Positions 56,332-63,417 of a DNA stretch of 64,000 bases are shown here, piece after piece. Below the pieces are notes generated by a model. That model was not told where the DNA came from. It worked only from the letters and a program-made list of their open reading frames with translations, and did not search any database. Made by a program: the position numbers and the translations under genes. Source of the stretch: Bacillus cereus G9842 (GTDB lineage: Bacteria > Bacillota > Bacilli > Bacillales > Bacillaceae_G); the NCBI RefSeq assembly GCF_000021305.1, contig NC_011772.1, positions 4,502,001-4,566,000 on the forward strand. Reading direction: 5' to 3'. Numbering within the stretch: position 1 is the first letter of the stretch; each line of letters opens with the position of its first letter.

Positions 56332-57533
56332 GCTTCCACCTTCTTTTGATTCACTTGGCTGTATACTTTCGTCGGTAAACCAAATAATGAAATAAATCCA
56401 ACTGCTGCATCATGATTAAATTCATCTTGAGCAGTATATGTTGCTAATTTTTCATCGTATAAAGAGTATTCAGATTTACGTCCTTCTACAATCGCATGAC
56501 CTTTAAATAATTTTACACGCACTGTACCTGTTACATTCTTTTGCGTTTCTTGTAAAAATGCATGAAGCGCTTGTTTTAAAGGAGAGAACCATAAACCGTT
56601 ATAAATAAGTTCTGTTATTTTCTGTTCAATCACTGGTTTAAAATGTGCTACTTCTTTTACGTGTGTTAAATCTTCCAACTCTTTATGTGCAGTGATTAAC
56701 GTCATTGCTGCTGGGCATTCGTATACTTCACGAGATTTAATACCGACAAGACGATTTTCTACGTGATCGATACGTCCAACGCCATGTTTTCCAGCAAGTG
56801 CATTTAACGTTTTAATTAATTCTGCAAGTGAATATGCAGTACCATTCAAAGTCGTCGGTACACCTGCTTCAAATCCGATTTCTACAAACTCTGGTTTATT
56901 CGGTGTATCTTCTAATGCTAATGTCATCTCATATGCCTCTTCTGGTGGTGCTGCCCATGGATCTTCTAAAATTCCACATTCGTTGCTGCGTCCCCATAAG
57001 TTTTGATCGATTGAAAACGGGCTATCTAAATGAATCGGAATTGGTACATCGTTTTCTTTTGCATATGCAATTTCTTCTTCACGTGACCACTTCCATTCAC
57101 GTACAGGCGCAATCACTTCTAAGTAAGGATTTAATGCTTGGATAGAAACTTCAAAACGAACTTGGTCATTTCCCTTTCCTGTACATCCATGTGCAACTGC
57201 AGTTGCACCTTCTTGTTCTGCGATTTCTACTAATTTCTTCGCAATAAGCGGACGAGATAATGCAGAGACAAGAGGGTATTTCCCTTCGTATAATGTGTGT
57301 GCTTGCATCGCCATCAATGCATATTCATTCGCAAATTCTTCTTGGACATCCACCATATATGATTTAATTGCACCAACTGAAAGTGCCTTTTCTTTCACAA
57401 ACCCTAAGTCTTTTCCTTCCCCTAAATCTAAACAAAGTGCGATAACATCATAATTCTTCTCTTGTAACCATTTAATTGCAACGGAAGTATCAAGACCTCC
57501 GGAATATGCTAATACAACTTTTTTCTTCTCCAT
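56328..57533 (-). CDS. argG: Argininosuccinate synthase
   Basis: A 401-residue enzyme that joins citrulline and aspartate at the expense of ATP. The N-terminal P-loop of the PP-type is [32 protein letters not shown] and the [17 protein letters not shown] block follow. The ATG at 57533 lies 6 bases behind AGGGGGA; ten upstream codons are not used. Heads argGH and carries an ARG-box-like operator before the ribosome-binding site. Confidence 0.97.
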
Positions 57534-57546
57534 TTTGCATCCCCCT

Positions 57547-57564
57547 AAAGAATAAATATTCATT
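57547..57564 (-). promoter_or_regulatory. ARG-box-like operator upstream of argG
   Basis: On the minus strand AATGAATATTTATTCTTT resembles the 18-base ARG box of AhrC/ArgR (about 12-13 matches to the consensus as I remember it). It lies between the start region and the ribosome-binding site, as expected for arginine repression. Confidence 0.45.
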
Positions 57565-57699
57565 TTCTTTTATAATAATTCAAACTTTAACACCTTTTAC
57601 AAAATGTATCAAGAGTCATTTTCAAATTTTTTCAAACAATTTCGTCGAACTTCTTTCTGTTTTTCTGTACAATATAAGCAGGAAAACGGGGGTGAACTT

Positions 57700-58017
57700 A
57701 TGGAAAAGTATTTCTTATACGATAATCATCTAGGAATTGAAATTCCGCATTTACAAGAAGATTGGGAAGATATCCCCGAAAAAATGCAGCATGCTATTTT
57801 ACTAAAATGGGAACAAATTCGCGGGAAAATTCCTGATCGTATAAAAGAACTTGAGCACTATATTAATACAAAACAACATCATTTAAATAACGAAGAAGAC
57901 TTCGAAGTTTCTTGTAAACTAAATTCAGAAATTGCCGATCTTGCTTCCATCATTAATGACCTTTGGCTTTGGTATCGACTCACTCAAAATGTATCTGAGG
58001 GGAAAGCACACCAATGA
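57700..58017 (+). CDS. Hypothetical soluble protein, 105 residues
   Basis: A helix-rich protein with many charged residues (MEKYFLYDNHLGIEIP, then ILLKWEQIRGKIPDRIKELEHYI and a C-terminal helix). The EIADLASIINDLWLWYRLT tail is amphipathic. I do not recognise a family; the composition suggests a protein-protein adaptor. The ATG at 57700 follows GGGGGTGA by 4-6 bases; the longer upstream frame lacks a site. Divergent from argG; TACAAT at 57668-57673 could be its -10. Confidence 0.75.
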   Translation: MEKYFLYDNHLGIEIPHLQEDWEDIPEKMQHAILLKWEQIRGKIPDRIKELEHYINTKQHHLNNEEDFEVSCKLNSEIADLASIINDLWLWYRLTQNVSEGKAHQ

Positions 58018-58057
58018 AAAAAGCATGCCCCTCAATTACTTTGGGTCATGCTTTTTT
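58017..58057. terminator. Bidirectional terminator between the 105-residue gene and zinc-ribbon gene
   Basis: AAAAAAGCATG-CCC/GGG-T-CATGCTTTTTT stem; it overlaps both gene ends. Confidence 0.85.
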
Positions 58058-58240
58058 GTCGTAACATGATTTACAATATATCTCTTGTGCTGTTTTCGCC
58101 AAACACACATCAAATGGACCAACTAATATACTTCTTTCTTTCGGCAACTTTACAAAAGCAACAAGTTCTTCTTCATATTGAATTTTTTTCTGACATGAAA
58201 CGCATATTAATTCTTTTCTTTTGAACATGTCTTTTAGCAT
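58046..58240 (-). CDS. Small zinc-ribbon-like protein
   Basis: A 64-residue protein with two CxxC pairs, CVSC near residue 13 and CKSC near residue 56, plus a further cysteine in FDVCLAKT. This arrangement fits a treble-clef or zinc-ribbon fold. Function unknown. The ATG is behind GGGGAGAG. It converges on the 105-residue gene. Confidence 0.75.
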   Translation of the reverse strand: MLKDMFKRKELICVSCQKKIQYEEELVAFVKLPKERSILVGPFDVCLAKTAQEIYCKSCYDKKA

Positions 58241-58364
58241 ATCTTCACTCTCCCCTTCATCTATCTATATTAATATACTCTCATAATAGTTAAGAGTTGT
58301 AAAAAAATGACACATTTCGAATCGAATGATTCATATACTATGTACAAAAGGAGGTCTAAAGCTT

Positions 58365-58463
58365 ATGCGTGCTTTCGTTATTATCGCTTTAACTTTTTTA
58401 AGTGTAATTAGTTGGGATGCGTTTTTTAAAGATAAAAGTGATGAAAAGAACACAACGGAATAA
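58365..58463 (+). CDS. Small membrane peptide, 32 residues
   Basis: An ATG 8 bases behind AAAGGAGG opens a 32-codon frame with one hydrophobic stretch (AFVIIALTFLSVI), then SWDAFF and a hydrophilic tail KDKSDEKNTTE. It resembles the 43-residue peptide at 20961 in design. Upstream, CATATACTA could serve as a -10 of a sporulation sigma factor, but this is only a guess. Confidence 0.55.
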   Translation: MRAFVIIALTFLSVISWDAFFKDKSDEKNTTE

Positions 58464-58618
58464 AACCCTTTTTTTCTTGCTTATTGGACAAACCGTTACA
58501 AACTGTCCAATCCTCTGAAATAACTTAGGCTTTGCTACAAAAATATTTAAACATAACATTTTTTGTAGATTCCCTCCGTTTATTGTCGGTTTCCATCCGC
58601 ATACATTTTTTAAAAGTA

Positions 58619-58627
58619 TGATATAAT
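58619..58627 (+). promoter_or_regulatory. Extended -10 promoter of the leader-peptide/YitT unit
   Basis: TGATATAAT is a perfect extended -10 (TGnTATAAT). No good -35 is seen 16-18 bases upstream. Transcription would begin near 58634, giving an untranslated region of about 460 bases before the YitT-family gene. Confidence 0.6.
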
Positions 58628-58660
58628 AGTATAAATCTTGAAGGAAGGGATTTTGATATC

Positions 58661-58711
58661 ATGATCGCTCGAAGGAGCATGTGGCATCGTATTGACGAAT
58701 CATACACGTAG
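58661..58711 (+). CDS. Leader peptide 1, 16 residues
   Basis: MIARRSMWHRIDESYT, read from an ATG 10 bases behind GAAGGGA and ended by TAG. Codons 4-5 are CGA AGG, two rare arginine codons in tandem, shared with leader peptide 2. The base after the stop starts a CGTATTTTT segment that pairs with AAAAATACG at 58747-58755, just ahead of the next ribosome-binding site. Confidence 0.55.
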   Translation: MIARRSMWHRIDESYT

Positions 58712-58769
58712 CGTATTTTTCAGCTCAGATACTTTAGTCTAGCGAAAAAAATACGAGAGTGGGGAAATT

Positions 58770-58820
58770 ATGATTGCCCGAAGGATAATTTGGCAAAAAA
58801 AAGACTCTTCTTACACATAG
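58770..58820 (+). CDS. Leader peptide 2, 16 residues
   Basis: MIARRIIWQKKDSSYT, with GTGGGGA four bases ahead of the ATG and a TAG stop. It is plainly related to leader peptide 1: the same first five residues, a Trp at position 8 and an SYT end. The same CGA AGG codons recur, followed by rare ATA. The stop is followed directly by the 12-base sequence CGTTTTGTTTAG. Confidence 0.6.
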   Translation: MIARRIIWQKKDSSYT

Positions 58821-58881
58821 CGTTTTGTTTAGGACTTAATTGTTACTAACTAAACAAAACAAAGAAGAGCAGGATTGCTAA

Positions 58882-58911
58882 ATGACGAATCCTACTCCAC
58901 GTTTTGTTTAG
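58882..58911 (+). CDS. Possible nine-residue mini-ORF within module 2
   Basis: MTNPTPRFV from an ATG 7 bases behind AGGA, ended by the TAG contained in the second copy of CGTTTTGTTTAG. It lies in the loop of the GAG-C-AGGATT/AATCCT-A-CTC hairpin. It is short and may be chance. Confidence 0.25.
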   Translation: MTNPTPRFV

Positions 58912-58952
58912 TCGTTTTAAGACTTAAACTAAAACGAAGGTAGGGAGAATTG

Positions 58953-58994
58953 ATGGACGAGAGGATTATTCGTTATTTCTTCAGCGACATATAG
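58953..58994 (+). CDS. Leader peptide 3, 13 residues
   Basis: MDERIIRYFFSDI, 4-7 bases behind AGGTAGGGAG and ended by TAG. The RII-aromatic core resembles leader peptide 2 (RRIIW). The stop is followed at once by the 12-base sequence CGTAGTTAGTTT, which recurs 45 bases later. Confidence 0.5.
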   Translation: MDERIIRYFFSDI

Positions 58995-59094
58995 CGTAGT
59001 TAGTTTTTTCGTAAACTAACTAAAAGCTACATGTGAGCTCGTAGTTAGTTTACAACACAAAAAGGACTACTAACTACGGAAAGAAGGAATAACG

Positions 59095-59757
59095 ATGAGG
59101 AACATCCAAAGTCGGCAAATTATTAAAGAAATTTTTATGGTTTTAATCGGTTCATTTATTTTAGCAGCAGCGCTATATCACATTCACTTCCAAAACCACT
59201 TAACAGAAGGTGGCTTTGTAGGAATTGCACTATTCATTCAAAACTTTTATGATATTTCACCATCTATTTCAACTGTATTAATGGATATCCCAATTATTTT
59301 ACTGTGTGCTTCATTTTTGGGTAGAAAAATGGTTGGCTATTCATTCTTAGGTTCTATTTCATTCGGATTATTTTATTCCTTAATGGAAAATTATTCTCCA
59401 TTTACGGTAGATTTATCAAATAATTTATTTATAGCTGCAATAGTTGGCGGTGCGTTAGCTGGTATTGGACTCGGTTTTATATTGCGATTTGGCGGTGCAA
59501 CCGGTGGAGACGATATTTTAACAATTGTATTAAGTAAACGAACTCGTTTTACAATTGGGCAAATTTTCTTCGTCTTTGATGCGATTGTTCTTGCGCTTTC
59601 ATTATATTATTTAAATTGGACAGAAATTGCTTTTACTATTCTTTCGATTGCCGTACAGGCAAAAACATTGGATTTAATTTATTATCCAAAAACAGAAAAA
59701 ACAGCAGAAAAGCAGCCAGTATCTGTTCCAATGTCCAAAAAACATGCAACAAATTAA
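59095..59757 (+). CDS. YitT family membrane protein, short form
   Basis: A 220-residue membrane protein with five to six helices in the YitT/DUF161 pattern: LTEGGFVGIALFIQNFY, GLGFILRFGGATGGDDIL and a late helix IAFTILSIAVQAKTLDLIYY. It lacks the C-terminal DUF2179 domain usual in longer YitT proteins, ending in a polar tail. Substrate and role are unknown. The ATG follows GAAGGAATAACG. It stands alone behind an elaborate leader with three mini-ORFs, which suggests tight control at RNA level. Confidence 0.85.
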   Translation: MRNIQSRQIIKEIFMVLIGSFILAAALYHIHFQNHLTEGGFVGIALFIQNFYDISPSISTVLMDIPIILLCASFLGRKMVGYSFLGSISFGLFYSLMENYSPFTVDLSNNLFIAAIVGGALAGIGLGFILRFGGATGGDDILTIVLSKRTRFTIGQIFFVFDAIVLALSLYYLNWTEIAFTILSIAVQAKTLDLIYYPKTEKTAEKQPVSVPMSKKHATN

Positions 59758-59789
59758 AAAAGCGAAAGGCTTCGGCCTCTCGCTTTTTT
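59755..59789. terminator. Bidirectional terminator between YitT-family and EcsC-family genes
   Basis: AAAAAGCGA-GGC/GCC-TCGCTTTTT type stem with a TTCG tetraloop and T-run. Confidence 0.88.
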
Positions 59790-60622
59790 TATGCTCTTTT
59801 TTCTTTCTCGACTATATGGCGCACTTGATAAAATCTATTTGCAAATTCAGTAACGTTTCTTGTTAAACGATAGTTCACTGTAGATCCAATTGCCATTCCA
59901 ATTACCGGAATACCTTGGAATAATTTACGACGAAGAGCATAAATCGAAAATGTCTTCAAAATTTGTTTTAACACAACTTCAGTAGAAGCTGTTTGCAACA
60001 CTGCTTCGTCTCCTTCATAAAAGAACGAATCTTCTTGCTCCAGCTCTTGCAATAAATTGTACCATGCGTATTGCTGAAGTCTTCCTGGTAGTAATGACGC
60101 ATGAAACACCTTTAACGCAAGCATCATTTCATAAGGCTTGTTCACATCATGCCCAAATGATGTTGCAATAAGTTGGACTGCCTTCACATTTAACGCGATC
60201 ATAACCGGAAAATCTGCCGTTAATAATAATAAACCTCCAGCACCTGTCGCCCCGCCTTGCACAAACGAATATAGACGATGACGTGCTGTTTGCTGCTCTG
60301 CTATGTATGTTAACTGATCAATAGATAATGCTTTCAAATCTTCAAGCTGTTCAATCGATTCATCAAATAATCTCGATGTTCCTAAAATCCGATTACGTGC
60401 ATCTAACTGTGCTTGTGAACTTTGAATAAATGCATGCAAATGAAAGAGCCATCCATCTGCTTTCGTGAAGAATTCTTTTCGCTTTTTCTCAGGTAATTTC
60501 GCAACTGTAGTATGTAACCATTTATCAAACACTTTTTGAAAATCGGTCGCTTCTTGCTCAACTAATTGCGCTTCCCATTCTTTTATATTGTCTAAAATGG
60601 CTTGTTCTCGCTTCGATCGCAT
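59789..60622 (-). CDS. EcsC family protein
   Basis: A 277-residue protein of the EcsC family (named after the third gene of the B. subtilis ecs operon). A helical N-terminal half is followed by a glycine-rich hydrophobic segment GGATGAGGLLLLTADFPVMI and a C-terminal GIPVIGMAIGSTVNYRLT block, both typical. Function unknown; it may associate with membranes. The ATG at 60622 lies 8 bases behind GAGGTGG. Confidence 0.85.
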   Translation of the reverse strand: MRSKREQAILDNIKEWEAQLVEQEATDFQKVFDKWLHTTVAKLPEKKRKEFFTKADGWLFHLHAFIQSSQAQLDARNRILGTSRLFDESIEQLEDLKALSIDQLTYIAEQQTARHRLYSFVQGGATGAGGLLLLTADFPVMIALNVKAVQLIATSFGHDVNKPYEMMLALKVFHASLLPGRLQQYAWYNLLQELEQEDSFFYEGDEAVLQTASTEVVLKQILKTFSIYALRRKLFQGIPVIGMAIGSTVNYRLTRNVTEFANRFYQVRHIVEKEKRA

Positions 60623-60750
60623 CGTAACAACCACCTCGTTCGATTTTTTTCTATTGTAACATATTTCTGCTTATTCTTTACAAATATGCTTGTATATCTC
60701 TTTTTATATACCCTTTATGAGTGACATAAAATAATAGCAAAAAGGATGAG

Positions 60751-61395
60751 ATGCTTCACATGAATCTATCCAATCTAAAACAAAATTATAACGCAGAATT
60801 CAGCTTAGGAAAAAACTGCTGGCCTACTTGGGCATTATATCAATTAGAATTATCACCATTTTTTGGCGTTATTGATTTTATGCTAAGTCCTTCATTAGCG
60901 AAAGTAAATTTATTATTCCAAAATCGATTTGACCGCTTTTTAAATTAAGAAAATTTATCCTTCATCTCATTTTGGGATGATGATGCAAAATTAAGATGAA
61001 GGGGCAACCTTTATGAAATTGACTCCTGTCATGACTTTAAAACAGATGTAAACACACCAACTACTTGGTCTTCTTATACAGAAATTAAGTTAAACTACGA
61101 ACATCGAACTAATCGTTTTCTAACTACAATTGAAACGGCAGAATCCATATTATTTATTCGAACTGGAGGAACATACGAAGAAGCATGTTCCCTAGAACAA
61201 ATTTCATCTCAAATAATTACACATACATTCTCTGTCCTGTTACTAATTCCTGCCGATATACCAACTATCACTCAAGAAGATTGGGGATTACAACATACTT
61301 GCGTTATGAAATGCCCGATTATGGATGTATACCAATACAATGAAGCATTTTGGAAAGACTTATTTGATGAAATTACAGTTAGACCGCACACTTAA
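60751..61395 (+). pseudogene. DUF1796 putative cysteine peptidase gene with two in-frame stops
   Basis: A single frame of 215 codons is broken only by TAA at 60946-60948 and TGA at 60997-60999. The first part (FSLGKNCWPTWALYQL, then GVIDFMLSPSLAKVN) carries the likely nucleophile cysteine; the rest (YEIDSCHDF, SILFIRTGGTYEEA) carries the likely histidine. Together they match the DUF1796 papain-like family from end to end. Start at ATG behind AAAGGA. As translated normally only a 65-residue piece would be made, so I call it a pseudogene. Confidence 0.75.
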
Positions 61396-61466
61396 ATACA
61401 GAATACTTTTATCACACCATACATTATAATCTTCCTTATACAAAACAAATAAGGAGTGATTCTATT

Positions 61467-61901
61467 ATGTATCCACGTGCAAAAGCTTTCGGTCTTGCTG
61501 TACATCAAGATCGCCTTCTCGTACAAGAATATTATACAGAAGGCGAAACATATTATCGTCCTCTTGGCGGTTCCATTGAACTTGGTGAAAAATCAGCACA
61601 TACTGTTATTCGGGAGTTTAAAGAAGAGCTTCATACGGAGATAGAAATCACCAATTATTTAGGTTGCTTAGAAAATGTCTCTCATCTAGATGGGGGCATT
61701 GGTCATGAAATCATTCAACTATATTCTTTGCGTTTATTAGACACCTCACTATATGAAATGGAAATATTAAATATACAAGATGAGCAAGCAGTAACGTATG
61801 CGAAATGGATTCCTATTAAGGCATTCATTCAGAAAGAAAAAATATTATATCCGGATGGAATTTTAAAATACATCCAAAAGAAAAAAGACGAAATCCTATA
61901 G
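61467..61901 (+). CDS. NUDIX hydrolase
   Basis: A 144-residue hydrolase of nucleoside-diphosphate-type compounds. The Nudix box is present near residues 34-56: GGSIELGEKSAHTVIREF followed by KEEL, which fits G-5x-E-7x-R-E-U-x-E-E. Substrate unknown. The ATG is behind AAGGAG. It converges on ackA and shares a terminator. Confidence 0.92.
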   Translation: MYPRAKAFGLAVHQDRLLVQEYYTEGETYYRPLGGSIELGEKSAHTVIREFKEELHTEIEITNYLGCLENVSHLDGGIGHEIIQLYSLRLLDTSLYEMEILNIQDEQAVTYAKWIPIKAFIQKEKILYPDGILKYIQKKKDEIL

Positions 61902-61919
61902 GATCTCGTCTTTCTTTTT
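61881..61919. terminator. Bidirectional terminator between NUDIX gene and ackA
   Basis: GACGA...ATCC/GGAT..TCGTC stem with a TATA loop, A-run left and T-run right; it includes the NUDIX stop codon. Confidence 0.8.
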
Positions 61920-61924
61920 ATATA

Positions 61925-63118
61925 TTAACCAATATCTCCAAGACGTAGTACGTCACGAGCAATCATAACTTCTTCGTCAGTTGGAATTACGATAATTTTT
62001 ACTGGAGAGTGTGGGAAGCTGATGAATGCTTCTTCACCGAATACGTTATTACGTTTTACATCGAAGTATACGCCCATGTACTCAAGGCCTTCTAATACGC
62101 GCTCACGAATAATCGCACTGTTTTCACCTACACCAGCTGTAAAGATGATTGCGTCTACACCTTTCATACGAGCTGTGTAAGAACCGATGTATTTGTGGAT
62201 ACGGCTTACGAATACATCAAGTGCTACTTTCGCACGGTGGTCGCCTTCTTCTTCTTTCGCAATGATGTCACGTAGGTCACTAGAGTAACCAGTAAGACCT
62301 AACATACCACTCTTCTTGTTTAATACGTTAACTACTTCTTCTACTGTTTGGCCTGTTTTTTCCATGATGTATGGAATTAACGCAGGGTCAAGGTTACCAG
62401 AACGTGTACCCATTGTTACACCAGCAAGTGGAGTGAAGCCCATAGAAGTATCGATAGATTTACCGCCTTCTACTGCTGCGATACTTGCACCGTTACCTAA
62501 GTGACAAGAAAGTAAGCTTAAGCTTTCAATTGGACGACCTAATAATTCAGCCGCACGCTCAGTTACATATTTATGAGAAGTTCCGTGGAAACCGTATTTA
62601 CGGATGCCGAATTTTTCATAGTACTCATATGGTAAGCTGTATAGGAATGCAGATTCCGGCATTGTTTGGTGGAATGCTGTATCGAATACTGCTACTGCTG
62701 GTACGTTTGGTAATACTTCTCGGAATGCTTTAATACCAACAACGTTTGCTGGGTTATGAAGTGGTGCTAAATCGCTTAATTCTTCGATATCAGCTAATAC
62801 TTCATCAGTAATTAAAACAGAGTCAGCAAATTTTTCGCCGCCGTGAACAACACGGTGACCGATACCGCCAATCTCATCTAGAGATTTAACGATTCCGTTT
62901 TCAGTTAATTTTTTAAGAAGCATATTAACTGCTACTGCGTGATCTGGGATGTTTGTAATTTCTTTTTGTTTTTCGCCATCTACAGTAATAGTGAAGATAC
63001 TATCTTCTAAACCGATACGTTCTACTAAACCTTTTGTTAATACTGTTTCACTTGGCATTTCAAATAATTGGAATTTTAAGGAAGAGCTTCCTGCGTTAAT
63101 CGCGATGATTTTTGACAT
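61925..63118 (-). CDS. ackA: Acetate kinase
   Basis: A 397-residue enzyme that makes ATP and acetate from acetyl phosphate in overflow metabolism. Seen are [36 protein letters not shown], the nucleotide-binding [12 protein letters not shown] and GVGENSA. The ATG is behind AAAGGGGC. A cre site upstream indicates activation by CcpA when glucose is plentiful. It lies next to ytxK, as in other bacilli, where ytxK-ackA form a unit. Confidence 0.97.
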   Translation of the reverse strand: MSKIIAINAGSSSLKFQLFEMPSETVLTKGLVERIGLEDSIFTITVDGEKQKEITNIPDHAVAVNMLLKKLTENGIVKSLDEIGGIGHRVVHGGEKFADSVLITDEVLADIEELSDLAPLHNPANVVGIKAFREVLPNVPAVAVFDTAFHQTMPESAFLYSLPYEYYEKFGIRKYGFHGTSHKYVTERAAELLGRPIESLSLLSCHLGNGASIAAVEGGKSIDTSMGFTPLAGVTMGTRSGNLDPALIPYIMEKTGQTVEEVVNVLNKKSGMLGLTGYSSDLRDIIAKEEEGDHRAKVALDVFVSRIHKYIGSYTARMKGVDAIIFTAGVGENSAIIRERVLEGLEYMGVYFDVKRNNVFGEEAFISFPHSPVKIIVIPTDEEVMIARDVLRLGDIG

Positions 63119-63203
63119 CTAGTCTTTCGCCCCTTTTTCTCTTGGTAGTTGTGTGGATGTTTCCACAAACCGCTCGATTTTATCTAATCAAATTTACTAA
63201 ATA

Positions 63204-63217
63204 TGAAAACGTTTCAT
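63204..63217 (-). promoter_or_regulatory. cre site for CcpA upstream of ackA
   Basis: TGAAAACGTTTCAT fits the cre consensus TGWAARCGYTWNCW closely. It lies about 90 bases upstream of the ackA start codon, as in the CcpA-activated ackA of B. subtilis. The other bases of 63119-63417 are AT-rich and no clear promoter was fixed. Confidence 0.75.
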
Positions 63218-63417
63218 CATTAGCAAATTTTATACTCACGATTTTAATTTAAACATCGTCCGACATATATTTCAAGTGAAAAAATTGTAACACCAAGAAA
63301 AAATATATATTACAGATTTCAAAAAAATTCAGTTAAATCTAGTATATATTTAAAAATATGACATATTATATAAAACTGTACTACATGAATCACTAACTCT
63401 GTTACATATACCCAGCT

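Larger units (their letters stand above)
58712..59078 (+). promoter_or_regulatory. Multi-hairpin attenuator-like leader of the YitT-family gene
   Basis: Three modules follow the three leader stops. Module 1: CGTATTTTT/AAAAATACG. Module 2: CGTTTTGTTTAG occurs at 58821 and 58900; GTTTTGTTTAG of copy 1 pairs with CTAAACAAAAC (58850-58860), copy 2 can pair with the same arm or with ACTTAAACTAAAACG. Module 3: CGTAGTTAGTTT occurs at 58995 and 59040; TAGTTAGTTT pairs with AAACTAACTA (59013-59022), and CGTAGTTAG of copy 2 with CTAACTACG (59070-59078). The alternatives exclude each other. None of the stems is followed by a T-run. Confidence 0.6.

Noticed and set aside
58466..58511. Terminator TTGGACA/TGTCCAA behind the 32-residue peptide gene
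   Set aside because: A stem exists but no T-run follows it, so I could not support termination.
58525..58707. Minus-strand frame of 60 codons opposite the YitT leader promoter
   Set aside because: It overlaps the strong extended -10 and leader peptide 1 in antisense and has no start signals.
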